Below are positions 25,670 through 37,500 of a DNA stretch of 42,545 bases, piece after piece. The stretch spans positions 1 to 42,545 of the forward strand of contig JAFVTO010000195.1 of NCBI GenBank assembly GCA_017503165.1, written 5' to 3'. A program made the translations under genes and the position numbers. This DNA is from Clostridia bacterium. Lineage in GTDB: Bacteria > Bacillota > Clostridia > Oscillospirales > CAG-272. The notes under the pieces are model-generated. The model ran no database searches. It saw only the letters and a list, made by a program, of their open reading frames with translations, and was not told where the DNA came from. Position 1 is the first letter of the stretch, and every line of letters starts with the position of its first letter.

Positions 25670-25703
25670 TCGAACACTTATTCTGTGCATAATAAAAACA
25701 CAA

Positions 25704-25877
25704 GGCTCTGTCACCGAGGATGAATGATCAAGCTTTGGATAATTTGGCGAGGAAAATTTTAGGAATGACAAGTGTTTTGCGAAGGCACAAACTATTTGCG
25801 TGTCTGTAACTAAGCAAAGCTCGTAGGATTTCGCAGTATCTTTCCGCCAAAAATCATTCAGTTGAGGTGACAGATCC
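25704..25877. repeat. Palindromic MITE-like element inside the sugar operon
   Basis: The 174-base stretch has ends GGCTCTGTCACCGAGG...TGAATGAT and, inverted, GGATCTGTCACCTCAA...TGAATGAT. Inner parts also pair (TTTGGCGAGGAAA with TTTCCGCCAAA), so the whole can fold as one long hairpin. It has no coding content. It fills most of the gap between symporter and glycosidase. A further copy of its end, GGATCTGTCACCGAG, lies at 39952-39966, which supports a dispersed repeat. Confidence 0.6.
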
Positions 25878-25924
25878 AAACATAAAACCGCAGTGCATTA
25901 GTTGCTACTCAAGGAGAAAAACAT

Positions 25925-28183
25925 ATGAGAAATACCGTATCACTAAACTCCGCATGGGAGTTCTACAAGAATACCGCCGATGTAACCGCGCTTTCCGGAG
26001 GAGAAACTGTAAACCTCCCCCATTCCTGGAACGCCACCGACGGTCAGGATGGCGGAAACGACTATTTCCGCGGCACCTGCATCTATACGAAAAAGCTGAT
26101 AAAGAGCGAGCTCCCCTCGGCGGAGCGCTACTATCTTGAGATCCGCGGAGCAAACTCCTCCGCAGACGTTTATGTAAACGGAGAAAAGCTGGCTCATCAC
26201 GACGGCGGTTACTCCACTTGGCGAGTTGACATCACCGATAAGCTTGGCGAAACAGCAGAGCTGGCGATCGCAGTGGATAACGCGCCCAACGACAGAGTCT
26301 ACCCTCAGATGGCAGACTTCACCTTTTACGGCGGCCTGTACCGCGACGTAAATCTTATCTGCGTACCTGCCACCCACTTTGAGCTTGATTATTTCGGAAC
26401 CCCCGGAATTAAAGTAACCCCCACCGTAAAGGACAACGGCGCAAGTGTTGAGGTAGAGGTATATACAACAGAGCTCGGCGCGGACGACGAGATAGTATAC
26501 ACCGTCTGTCAGGCAGACGGTGCCGTAGTCGGAGAGTTCTCCGCAAAGGACAAGGTACACACCTTTGATATCAGCGACGTACATCTCTGGAACGGTCGCA
26601 AGGATCCCTATCTTTACACTGCAAGCGCAAAAATAGTAAGAAACGGCGAGGAGATGGACAGAGTTTCCGCTCGCTTTGGCTGCCGTACCTTTAAGATCGA
26701 CCCCGAAAGAGGCTTCATACTTAACGGTGAGGAGTATCCCCTGCGCGGAGTTTCCCGTCATCAGGACAGACTGGGCATCGGTAACGCCCTTCTTCCCGAG
26801 CATCACGCGGAGGACATTGAGCTTATAATGGAGGTTGGGGCTACCACGATCCGCCTTGCTCACTATCAGCACGATCAATATTTTTACGATCTTTGCGATG
26901 AAAAAGGACTTGTTATCTGGGCAGAGATCCCCTATATCTCCAAGCATCTTCCAAACGGTCGTGAGAACACCGTTTCCCAAATGAAGGAGCTTATAGTACA
27001 GAACTACAACCACGCATCCATATTCGTTTGGGGACTTTCCAACGAGATCACCATGAGCTCTGAAAACGATCCCAACCTTCTGGATAATCACCGCGTTCTC
27101 AATGACCTGGTGCACAAAATGGACAAGACAAGACTTACCACAATGGCATGCGTATCCATGTGCTCCAGTGATGCGGAATACGTCCGGATCCCCGACGTAG
27201 TATCCTACAACCACTATTTCGGCTGGTACGGTGGCGACACCAGTATGAACGGCCCCTGGTTTGACAATTTCCACGCAAAATTCCCAAGCAAGCCTATAGG
27301 TATCAGTGAGTACGGTTGCGAGGCGCTGAACTGGCACACCTCCAATCCGACTCAGGGCGACTACACCGAGGAGTACCAGGCGTACTATCACGAGGAGCTT
27401 ATAAAGCAGCTCTTTTCCAGAAAATACATCTGGGCAACCCACGTATGGAACATGTTCGACTTCGGCGCGGATGCCCGTTCAGAGGGTGGCGAAAACGGTC
27501 AGAACCACAAGGGACTGGTCACTATGGACAGAAAGTATAAAAAAGATGCCTTCTACGCATACAAGGCGTGGCTCTCAGATGATCCCTTCGTTCACCTTTG
27601 CGGAAAGAGGTACGTGGACAGAGTCGAGGAAATTACAAAGGTGACCGTTTACTCCAACCTCCCCGAGGTCGAGCTTTTCGCAAACGGAGAAAGCCTTGGC
27701 AAGAAGACCTCCGCAGACCACTTCTTCTACTTTGAAGTTCCGAATTCGGGAGAGACAACACTCACCGCTGTTGCGGGAGAATTTAAGGATGAGGGTGTCA
27801 TCCGCAAGGTCAGCGAAATGAACCAGGATTATATCCTGAAGGAAAAGGGCGCGGTGCTCAACTGGTTTGACGTTGAAGCTCCCGAGGGAAGATATTCTCT
27901 CAATGACAAGATCAGCGACATAATGGAGAGCTTCTTCGGCAAGCTTTGGTTTATCAGAACCATGCTCAGCATCAAAAAGCGCATGGATTCCGGCAAGAAC
28001 GGAGAGGAAAAGGTAGCCGGATTTGAGATGAGCGAGGGCATTATGAAGATGATGGGTGGATTCACTGTGCTCCGCCTTACCGGCATGATGAGCATGATGA
28101 ATCTGAATTTCACCAAGGAAGAGCTGCTTGCGATGAACAAAAAGCTCAACCGAATCAGAAAGCCCAAGCGCCTGAGAAAATAA
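25925..28183 (+). CDS. Glycoside hydrolase family 2 enzyme (beta-galactosidase/glucuronidase type)
   Basis: A 752-residue cytoplasmic glycosidase with no signal peptide. The order is an N-terminal sugar-binding jelly roll (about 1-150, DFTFYGGLYRDVNLI at 131-145), an Ig-like domain (about 155-255), and a TIM barrel (about 256-570) with the acid/base E374 in WGLSNEI and nucleophile E462 in GISEYGCEA. An Ig-like domain of the DUF4982 type follows (about 585-650). The last 100 residues are an unusual helical, Met/Lys-rich tail. AAGGAG lies 8 bases before the ATG. It is paired with the GPH symporter and probably cleaves the imported beta-glycoside; the exact sugar cannot be read. Confidence 0.93.
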   Translation: MRNTVSLNSAWEFYKNTADVTALSGGETVNLPHSWNATDGQDGGNDYFRGTCIYTKKLIKSELPSAERYYLEIRGANSSADVYVNGEKLAHHDGGYSTWRVDITDKLGETAELAIAVDNAPNDRVYPQMADFTFYGGLYRDVNLICVPATHFELDYFGTPGIKVTPTVKDNGASVEVEVYTTELGADDEIVYTVCQADGAVVGEFSAKDKVHTFDISDVHLWNGRKDPYLYTASAKIVRNGEEMDRVSARFGCRTFKIDPERGFILNGEEYPLRGVSRHQDRLGIGNALLPEHHAEDIELIMEVGATTIRLAHYQHDQYFYDLCDEKGLVIWAEIPYISKHLPNGRENTVSQMKELIVQNYNHASIFVWGLSNEITMSSENDPNLLDNHRVLNDLVHKMDKTRLTTMACVSMCSSDAEYVRIPDVVSYNHYFGWYGGDTSMNGPWFDNFHAKFPSKPIGISEYGCEALNWHTSNPTQGDYTEEYQAYYHEELIKQLFSRKYIWATHVWNMFDFGADARSEGGENGQNHKGLVTMDRKYKKDAFYAYKAWLSDDPFVHLCGKRYVDRVEEITKVTVYSNLPEVELFANGESLGKKTSADHFFYFEVPNSGETTLTAVAGEFKDEGVIRKVSEMNQDYILKEKGAVLNWFDVEAPEGRYSLNDKISDIMESFFGKLWFIRTMLSIKKRMDSGKNGEEKVAGFEMSEGIMKMMGGFTVLRLTGMMSMMNLNFTKEELLAMNKKLNRIRKPKRLRK

Positions 28184-28248
28184 GCTAAACCCACAGATGG
28201 CCTCATAGTTCTGAACCTGAAAACTCATTTGTAAAGAAAATGCGGCGA

Positions 28249-28356
28249 CAGTCAGAAAAAGACAGAGGATAAAAAATCAAGGTCGTCCTTTATGGGTGAT
28301 ACTCTGAAGAACAGAGTTTTAATTCACCAGAACACAGTACCTACCAACAGGAAAAG
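28249..28356 (+). repeat. Dispersed intergenic repeat, copy 1
   Basis: The part at 28297-28355 aligns with 42106-42163: both have TACTCT-AA-ACAG, a TTTTAA stretch, CA, and end in ACCAACAGGAAAA. A partial extra copy, CAGAAAAAGACAGAG, lies at 28252-28266 and matches CAGGAAAAAGACAGAG of the other copy. GGTGA...CTCTG can pair with CAGAG...TCACC, so an RNA structure is possible. It lies after the GH2 gene and contains no frame. Confidence 0.5.
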
Positions 28357-28402
28357 GGGCTGAGTCAATTGCTTTTTAACTAAGCGATGACTCAGCCCCT
28401 TT
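28353..28402. terminator. Strong hairpin between convergent GH2 and the giant gene
   Basis: AAAGGGGCTGAGTCA (28353-28367) pairs perfectly with TGACTCAGCCCCTTT (28388-28402). The U tract is short on both strands (TTT on plus, TTTT on minus), but the 15-bp stem between convergent genes is best explained as a two-way terminator. Confidence 0.75.
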
Positions 28403-28484
28403 GATTGCGGAAGAGGGAGTTTTCATTACCCTGTTGAACAGGGAAGAATGGTAGTTGCTCTGTAGCAAGCCACTGCGTAACACC

Positions 28485-28523
28485 GATTGCCCAAAATGAC
28501 GCACCGCGTCGTTTTGGGCAATC
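28485..28523. repeat. Near-perfect 18-bp hairpin after the giant gene
   Basis: GATTGCCCAAAA (28485-28496) pairs with TTTTGGGCAATC (28512-28523), and GACGC/GCGTC continue the stem around a 3-base loop. It has no U tract. Two smaller inverted repeats lie just before it: CCCTGTT/AACAGGG (about 28430) and TTGCT/AGCAA (about 28455). The group looks like a palindromic repeat unit. Confidence 0.6.
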
Positions 28524-28541
28524 TAATCCATGAGCTTTGGG

Positions 28542-31500
28542 TTATGAGTCTTTACTCATTTCCATCAAGCTATGAGCTACATATTCTGCGATCAATCGGT
28601 GTCCTGCAGAGTTAGGATGCAATCCATCCTCCATATAATATTCTCTTGTTTCCAGCAAGCTTGCATCCAAATCAAGATTCGAATACAAGTCAATTACGGA
28701 AACAGAATACTTTTCACACACATCCAATATGGCATTTACATATTCCTCAAGAGTATGGCCTGCACCATTAGGGATATAGTCAAATGTATGGGCTTCTCCT
28801 GTTGCAGAGTTTGTACCGAAGCCATATCTGTGAAGAGGCGTGATGAATACTAATTTGGAGTTTGGATATTTAGCCTGCAATGCGGGAATTATCACATTCA
28901 AAGCACCATAGAAGGATGTATCTGTCGTATCATCTATGGTACCGAGCGGTGTGTCATGACCGTAGTCATTTGTACCCATAAAGACAGTTATTAAGTCTGC
29001 TTCCGGGATTTCGTCATATCTGTTAATCAACGGATCATGTTCGATTCCGTAATCACTTGTAGAGCTTATACAGCTTCCGGCTATTCCCAATCCATCGGAG
29101 GAACCAAGCTCTAAGTAATCCTTTAAGAGCTCCCAATATTTTCTGTCATCACAATTCGTGCCTGCAGTTATACTGTCACCCACGAAGATAGCGGTCTTAT
29201 CTGTCCAAGGTCCTTTAACCGCTACTGCTTCGTTTGCAACAAAATACTTTGAGAACAAAACGTTGTCTGTATCACTTGTTATCATGATCATATCGCGCTT
29301 GATCTCATCAGCAGTTCTTATGTCACTGAATATGCTTGCTGAGTAAATTTCTCCCTTGAAGCTTTGAGCATTGATACGTGCGTCTGTTCCAATGTAGAAG
29401 TTACTTCCATCAAAAGGAACCTCGCAATCCAATGCTATAGTTTCATAAAGAACTCCGTCAATATACAAGCTACAGCTCAAGCCATCTATTGTAAATGTTA
29501 AATGAACAGCTTCATCAGAACGAACATCTGTATTAAACAGATATGAGTAGCTTACGTTATTAACCTTGTACCATAGACGAGGATTACCTTTAGTATAGAT
29601 TTCAAGGTTCATTCTTTCAGAAGCAGAGCCGTTGTAATTACCGAGAATTACGCCAGCTCTTTCTGTAATACCGGGGGAGAGCTTAAGCAAGATTTCAAAT
29701 GTCTTGGGATTCCTATCAAATGTACTATTGATCTTATAGTAGTCTTTTTCTGTCAATGCAGAGCCTGTGTTAAGATAATCATTCTTAATTATGCCGTTTG
29801 ACATATACGGAATATTGTAGTATCCGAGCACCCTTCCGCATTCATCGCAAACAACCTTTGCTGTTCCGTCAGTTGTAGGTGTTGTATCTGTAATAACCTC
29901 AAACTTACCCACTTTATGGAGATTTGATATATCAATATCCTTAGGATTGATATAATTAACAGATGCAAGCGCATTATCCTTATTCACAAATACCATATCC
30001 TGCTTGATTTCTTCTTCGCTTCTTGCATTATCAAAGAGATTTACAGAATAGATAGTTCCCTTGAAGTATTCTGTATTATTCTTTCTGAAGTCTCCGCCGA
30101 TATGATATCCATATGTCGATTCGGGTAAAGGAAGCGCAAGCTCCTTAACCTCCGTAAGCTTGCCGTTAATGTAGAGAGATGCAATAGTTCCATCAACACT
30201 GAGTGCTACGTGAATCGGCGTATCGGAACGAACATCTGTATCAAACTTACAGTCAACGGTTTCTGTTCCGTTTACATAATAAAGTCTGAGTTTGCCTTCC
30301 TTGAATACCTCAAAGCTTACGATAGGCTTGCTCTTGAAGTTATTGCTCAGAATAATACCGCCACGACCATTACAGTCGGGGGACAACTGAATTACAACCT
30401 CAAATGTATGAGGGGTTCCATTAAGGTTACAAATCAAGCCTCCGTAGAGCTTTTCATTGAAGCTTTGTCCCTTAAATTCGTTTTCCACACCGCTTGAGGT
30501 GTAGTAAGCAGAATACACAAGTGCTTCATCGTCCTTGCTACCGTGAATAATATCGTTTACGATTTCTTCGCTTGTTCTGATGTTGCTGAACAACTGTACG
30601 GAGTAGATAGTTCCTTTGAAATACTGTGCATTATTCTGGCGATAGTCACCGCCTATTGCAAAGCCTTCTGTTACGGAAGGTACGGGAACGGCGAGAGTGA
30701 TGCTCTCAACGAATACACCGTTTACGTAAAGTGAAGCTACTGTACCGTCAAGAGTTACCGTTATATGAGTAGGCTCATCCGAACGGACATCGGTTGTGAA
30801 TGAGTAATCGTATTTTGTACCGTTTGCTATATAGAACAGTCTTAACTTTCCTTCCTGCAAAATTTCAAGGCTTATGGTGTCGCTATAACTTTCCGTATAG
30901 TTACTTAAAATCACACCGCCTCTTCCATCATATGCCGTAGGAAGCTGGATCAAAGCCTCTATTGTAGCAAATGCGCTGTTAAGCTTACCGATACCGTGTA
31001 CGGTGGTTGAATTGAACTTTGTACCGCTAAGAGTATTATCTGTTACGTATTCGTGTGCATTATTTGAAGTAAAGTACTTAGATATGAGAAGGTCTTCAGA
31101 ATTTCCACTAATGTATTCCTTATCAGCCTTTATCTCATCAGCACTTCTTACGTCACTGAATACAGAAACAGAGTAAATAGTACCCCTGAATTTTTGAGAA
31201 TTGCCTTCTCTGTTATCTCCGCCTATTACAAATCCATCGTGTACATCGGGTAAAGGATTATACACATCTACCGTTTCTGCAAGAACCCCGTCAACATACA
31301 AGTTAACAGTAGAGCCATCAACTGTTACAGCTATATGAACAGGAGTCTTTGAACGTATGTCGGTGTTAAAGAGAATATCTGTTCTTATACCGTTGGTAAT
31401 ATAGAACAGTCTTACCCTTCCTTCTGTAAAGATTTCAAGGTTTATAGCGTCATCATCATAATAAGAAGAATAATTTCCGAAAATAATGCCACCGCGGCCA

Positions 31501-34500
31501 TTCTTATTATACTGAACAGTTGCCTCTATAGTCACCGGTGTCTTTTGGATCGTTACAGGAATCGGAGCGTTATTTATAAAGCCTAAGCCGGTGTTGTTAT
31601 CCGGGTTCATGCCCTCGACTGTGTGCTTTGTCTCTTCGGATTCAAGGAGCTTATGACAAACAACACATTCCTTATATCTGATTCCATTTTCAATAGGTGT
31701 TGCCACCTTTTCAACAATCCAATCACTGCTGTAATGCAGTGTTGTAATGACCTTCTGTTCCTTGCAGCAGGTACATTCTCTGTAGATCATTCCGTGCTCT
31801 GTTTCCGTAGCCTCTTTACGAATCTCATCACCGTAAGTATGTGTTACAACATCGGTAGTTGTGGAATACTTACCGATGGTTGAGAATATGCTGTTTGAAG
31901 CGCAAGTAGTTTCCTTGATTACCAGTGCAAAGTTTGGTTGGAAATACATTGAGCCGCTGTGGAAGTTACAGGAGTTAAGAAGAGACACGTAATAACGCTG
32001 ACCGTTCTTAACATAAGAGAACTGAAGATCCTTATTATGAACCTCTCCAAGCTCCCACTTGTTGATCGACTTGAATCCGATGTCAACACCTACTACAAGA
32101 TCGTCAAATGTGGTAGCATCAAAGGATTCCATATTTGCATAGATCTTATTGTTGGGATTCTTGTTGTTATGGAAAGCGTCTATGATCATCTGCTCGATCT
32201 GTGTGCCAAGGGGGAATTTACCTGAGTATTCAGCCGCATTGAATGTAAATACAATGTAATCCTCGGAATCATAAAGTTCTCTCAGATATTTGCAATATGG
32301 GTTATAAGTTTCATTCCATGAAAGTATATCGCCTGCAAAAGGGGTAAAATAGAACTCGAATACGTTATCATCCTTTGTTCCAATATAAACGATCTGCTCA
32401 TCCTCGGGGATTTCATCTCCTCTGCCAGCAAGAATAAGGTCGATCTGCTTTGTGGATCTTACGTTGATGATATTCTGGAATTCAATTATATGGTCCTTTT
32501 CCTCATACAGAGGCATAAGTCTTAAATAGTTTGTAGCAACGCGATAGATCTGCTCGTGATCGGAAATAATGGTCGCTGTCTGGAGTTTCCAGTTAGCATT
32601 GTATCCAGCATCCCTTATACCGTCAAGATTGGAGCTTGATGTCCATACCGCATTTTTATGAACGTTACCGTGCATATCAAGATAATGAGAAACGGCACAA
32701 AGCTTAACATGCATCATTTCTGAGCCGCTTATATCCCAATCATACTTTGTAAACGTAAGATAATCCGCTACCAATTTATCAGTTACGTATTCAGGATCGC
32801 AGGGGTCACTCATATGCTTTGTAAAGTATGGCTCGAGTCTGTCCTTTGACGTAAGAGGATAAGCTTCTTCATGAGCCATTACGTTTACATGTATTCCCAT
32901 TTTAGCTGCACAAACAAGGAGATAAGAGATACGAACAAATCCAAATTCATCATAATCCTTGGTAAGCTGACGCATATAACCGAAGTATCTGCTGTTACGG
33001 TTGATATTTACTGCTGCATCAACGGAGAATCTGTATGACGCAATGTCAATATATACCTCTTCCTCAGGGTTAGCCTGCTTATAAAGCATAGACTGGAATA
33101 TCATAAGTCCCTGACCTACGTTCATATTACCTTCTGGTCTGTAGTTCTGATATACGTAGGTATCAACGGTTACGTCATTACCGTTAATGTTTTTAAATAT
33201 AGTCTGCTCCCTGCTCATAAAGTTGGAGGACTTATCAAGAACAGGGAATGTATCGTATTTAGAGCTAATGAATCCGTCCTGTGAGTTTTCGGCAAGATTG
33301 AAGATCTCGTCAACAGATACGGGATTTTTGTGGGTTGTGGAAACAACACTTTCAATAGTTTCCTTATAATCCGTGTAGGAAGGAGCTTTATCCTGTATCT
33401 CGACTACAGCAACGAGGTTACCTTCTATTACAGTGCTCCAGTATTCATCGGTTATTTCCTCGGTATAGTCAAGATCGGAATAGGTTGATTTATTAAAGTT
33501 AACGGTAGCGTTTTTGGTATTGATCCAAAATACTTTTCCGCCTGATTCCACAGTATTGCCGGAAACCGTAAGACCAATTACATCAACTACAGTTCCCGCT
33601 TTTGTAACGTACATAAATCCGCCGTTTACCGCAGAGTTATCAGTTCCCGTGTTATTGTAGAATTTTGCAAGAGATTCTCCGGAAACGTAAATCGCACCGC
33701 CTACATTAGCTGCTACGTTGCCATCAAAATTACAATTTTGAACCTTTACTTCCTTACCGAATGTATAGATAAAGAGTGCGCCGCCGTTATCTGTTCTTGT
33801 GGCATTGCCTTTAAAGTTAGTATTGTAAAATTCTGCTGTTGCACCTTCATAGAGATATATACCTGCACCACTTGCAGCTGAACCGGTCTTGATATCACTG
33901 TTGTATATCTTTGTATCGCCAAATTTACTGTAAATAAAGCCACCGAAGGTTGCCATATTTTTGGAAGCCGTAATATCGTTAAGAACAACACTTGCATCTG
34001 TTCCTATGTATATACCACCACCCAAATAAGTATTATTCCTTGTAAATATACCGTTGTTTATTTCAAGCGAGCTTCCTGCAACAACACCGATAGCACCACC
34101 CGAGATTTCGGATTTGAGCCTTGTTGAGTTGGAAACGAAGGTAACGTCATTCATGTCAACATGGACACCGCCCGTAAGATATACAGCGCCGCCGTGATTA
34201 TTGGAATAGTTTGCTGAGAAGTCTGTTGCTCTTACGTTAAGCACATTGGTATCGCCCTCTATTGCGCGTCTGGTAGCATAGATGGCACCACCGCTTCCCA
34301 ATGATGAATTGCCCTTGAGTACGGAATCATTTACAATAACAGTACTGTTATTACCGTACGCGCTCGAATATGCAATGTAAATAGCACCTGCGTTGGTATT
34401 GGATGCGTTATTAGAAATAGTTGTATTATCCAACTCCAGTCGTGCGCTTCTTACGGAAATAGCACCTGCATAAGATGATGCGGTATTCGAATTGATCTTT

Positions 34501-37500
34501 GAATCCTTGATCTTAACAGTTGCATTACCGATCACATACATCGCTCCGCCTTCTCCGCTTGCAGTATTTTCCTCAAAGGTACAGCCACTGAAGCTGAGGC
34601 TGGACATATTATTTGTGTAAATTGCACCGCCGTTCGACGCGGAGTTTGCTATAAACTCGGAACTGAAAACATTCGAGATAGCACCGGATGTAAGCGACTC
34701 ATCAGTGTCAGTAAACACAGTGTAAGCACCGCCGTATGTAGCATTGTTAGATATAAAGCTACAGTTTTCTATCGTAACGATGCTGTGTCCGTAATCGGAT
34801 TCAAAGGTTTTGCTTGCATAAATAGCTCCACCGTATTGTGTAGAACTGTTATTAGAGAATGTGGTATTTCTGAGAATGAGCGTACCGCCTGCATAGATAG
34901 CACCGCCGCTACCAGACACTGTGGTATTATTATCAAAACTGCAGTTACCGTAGATAACTATACTGCTTTCACCGCTTGAGCAAATAACACCACCGCTTGT
35001 TGTACCTATGTTATCGCGGAATATTATCTGTTTATCACTTTCAAAGCCTATGTTAAGGTAACATGAAACGGACGAAGGCGAGTAGTATACAGCGCCACCC
35101 GATGTAAGGGCTTGGTTAGCTACAAATTCACCGCCATAGATCTTTACAATGTCGTAGTTATATACGATACCGCCGCGAGCTGCTTCATTGTACCGGAACA
35201 AACCGTCATAAATATTAAGGTTGCTCTGGTTATAGAACAAACCGCCTATGCTGGAAAGGCGTCCTTCTTCGTCAGTTGAGGTCTGCTCTCTTACTGAGTT
35301 ATTAGTATATGTGCCGCCATGTACGTTTACAGAACCCATTACGATAATAGCGAGCGATCCGCCTATACGCTCGGGTCTTGAAAGCCTGTACTTCGCATCA
35401 AGCGTCTTTTCGTTATTGTTCTTATGACAATTCCTAACGGTAAGGTTGTTGTAAAAATGTACTCTTGCACCGTTTACAACAAAGATAATAGAGCCGTGAA
35501 CGTCAACCGTCATATTGTCTTTGTTACCGTCAATTATAAGTAAATTATCAATGCTTGAGTTGGGATTACCGAGTGTTAAGGAAGCATCGCCCTTTGCAAG
35601 CATAGAGTTTACTCCATCAGCTGTTTCACCGACTACGAAGAATTCTCCGCCGAAATCGGGGGATCTTGTAATGACATGAGGAGCTGAGCTAAAGATAGTA
35701 GCACCGTAAGTAATGTAGTATGTACGGTCGATATCGAAATCAGAAACTATCTTTATGTACTTGGTTTTAGCTGCAATAGCATTTTCAAGCTCATCTGCGC
35801 TTGAAACCTCAACAGCAGAGCTTAGATCTAACCCGCCTGCATTTTCAGTTGCGGGGCTATTCGTTAAATCGTATTTAACAGTAAGCTTGCCGTAGAATGC
35901 GGAGAAAAAGTATGCGCTGTCAAGATTGGAGGTCTGTGCATCAATCCATGTCTTTTTATTAACGTAAACTGTTGCACCGGTATCGTTACCGTAAACGATA
36001 GGACCGTTATTTGCTGTATTATTTGAAACGGATATGCCATTGATAACTACCTCTGTATTGGTATCGGTAATATGCATAAATCCGCCTCTTAATGCAGAGT
36101 TAGAGGTTGCGCTTGTGTCGCAAAGCTCAATAATACTCTTTCCGCTTACACAGATCGCACCACCGAAGCCTGTTGCACTATTTTCTTTGAACGAACAATT
36201 CTGCGTAGTGGTTTTTGCACCGTTGGTGAAAAGATAGATCGCACCGCCGTCTGTTTCTGCGCTATTCGCCTGGAATAATGTGCTTACAATTTCTGCAGTT
36301 GCGCCGTCGCCCAGGCTTATTGCGCCACCGTTTGTTTCCGCGCTATTGAAAGTGAACTTTGATTCTCTTAAGAAAAGTGATGTATCCTCAACGTATATCG
36401 CACCGCCGGAATTGTCTGCGGAGCAAGCTTCAAATTCGGAGTAATTGATCGTAATATCAGAATCAAGAGCCGACACAGCACCACCGTTAAGATCAGCATA
36501 GCAAGACTCAAACGTGGTTGCTTCTACAGTAATGTCGCTGTTATGTGCATATATAGCACCGCCGTAGGTTGCATTACTTGAAGTAAACGTATCACCCGAT
36601 GCATCAAGTGATGAATGTTCAAGATATATAGAACCGCCGTACTCAGCAGAATTTGACGTAAAAACGTTATTACTTATGCTTAAAATCGAATCGCTAACAT
36701 ATATAGCACCGCCATTTACAGCTTCATTATCTTTGAAGGACGAGCTGTCTATTGCAGTGTTGAAACAAACAGTATAAATTGCACCGCCATTTTCTGCGTT
36801 ATTGGAGATAAACGATGTATTGGATACCGTAGTATCTGAATTAACGTCTATAAAGATCGCACCGCCGTTTGTAGCAGTGTTTTCCTGATATACACCTCCA
36901 AGTATGGAATTTCCTCCTACTGTGTAAATTGCTCCGCCCACGGTTGCGCTATTGGAGGTAAAGGTTCCACCTGCTATATTAACAGTTCCGTCCGTGATAT
37001 AAATTGCACCGCCGGCTTCAGCTGTGTTGGAATCAAATACTCCACCGTTTACAAAAAGAATTGATTCGTTATATATAGCCGCACCGGTTGTTGCGGTATT
37101 GGAGCTTATTTCACCGTCTGTTACGGTAAGGGTTCCGTTATTGTAAACAAGGCTTCCCGTATTATTCGTATAGCTTCCACCGATTATTTCAACAGTTCCT
37201 AAGTTGTTTATTATCTTTTCCTGCGTTGATGAATTATCTGTAATTGTACAGTTGAGAATTAATTGCCCACTCTCTTTAACTGTAATAACACCCGCTGTGC
37301 AGTTGTTGTTTGACACCGTTGCACTCTCGTACACGGTCACAGTTGCATTTGCATTAACGGAGATTGCAGATTCAGCATTTTCTATTCCCGAGCCGTTAAT
37401 AGTAATCAGATTCTTAGTTGCGTACCCCTCATTTCCAAACTCAAGGGAAACGGGAACTTCTTCACTGCCAACAGAGAACATGATTCCAATATAATCGTCA

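Noticed and set aside
25943-27442. Long 499-codon frame antisense to the GH2 gene
   Set aside because: It shadows a clear GH2 gene, has no ribosome site and no recognisable domain; long antisense frames arise from codon bias.
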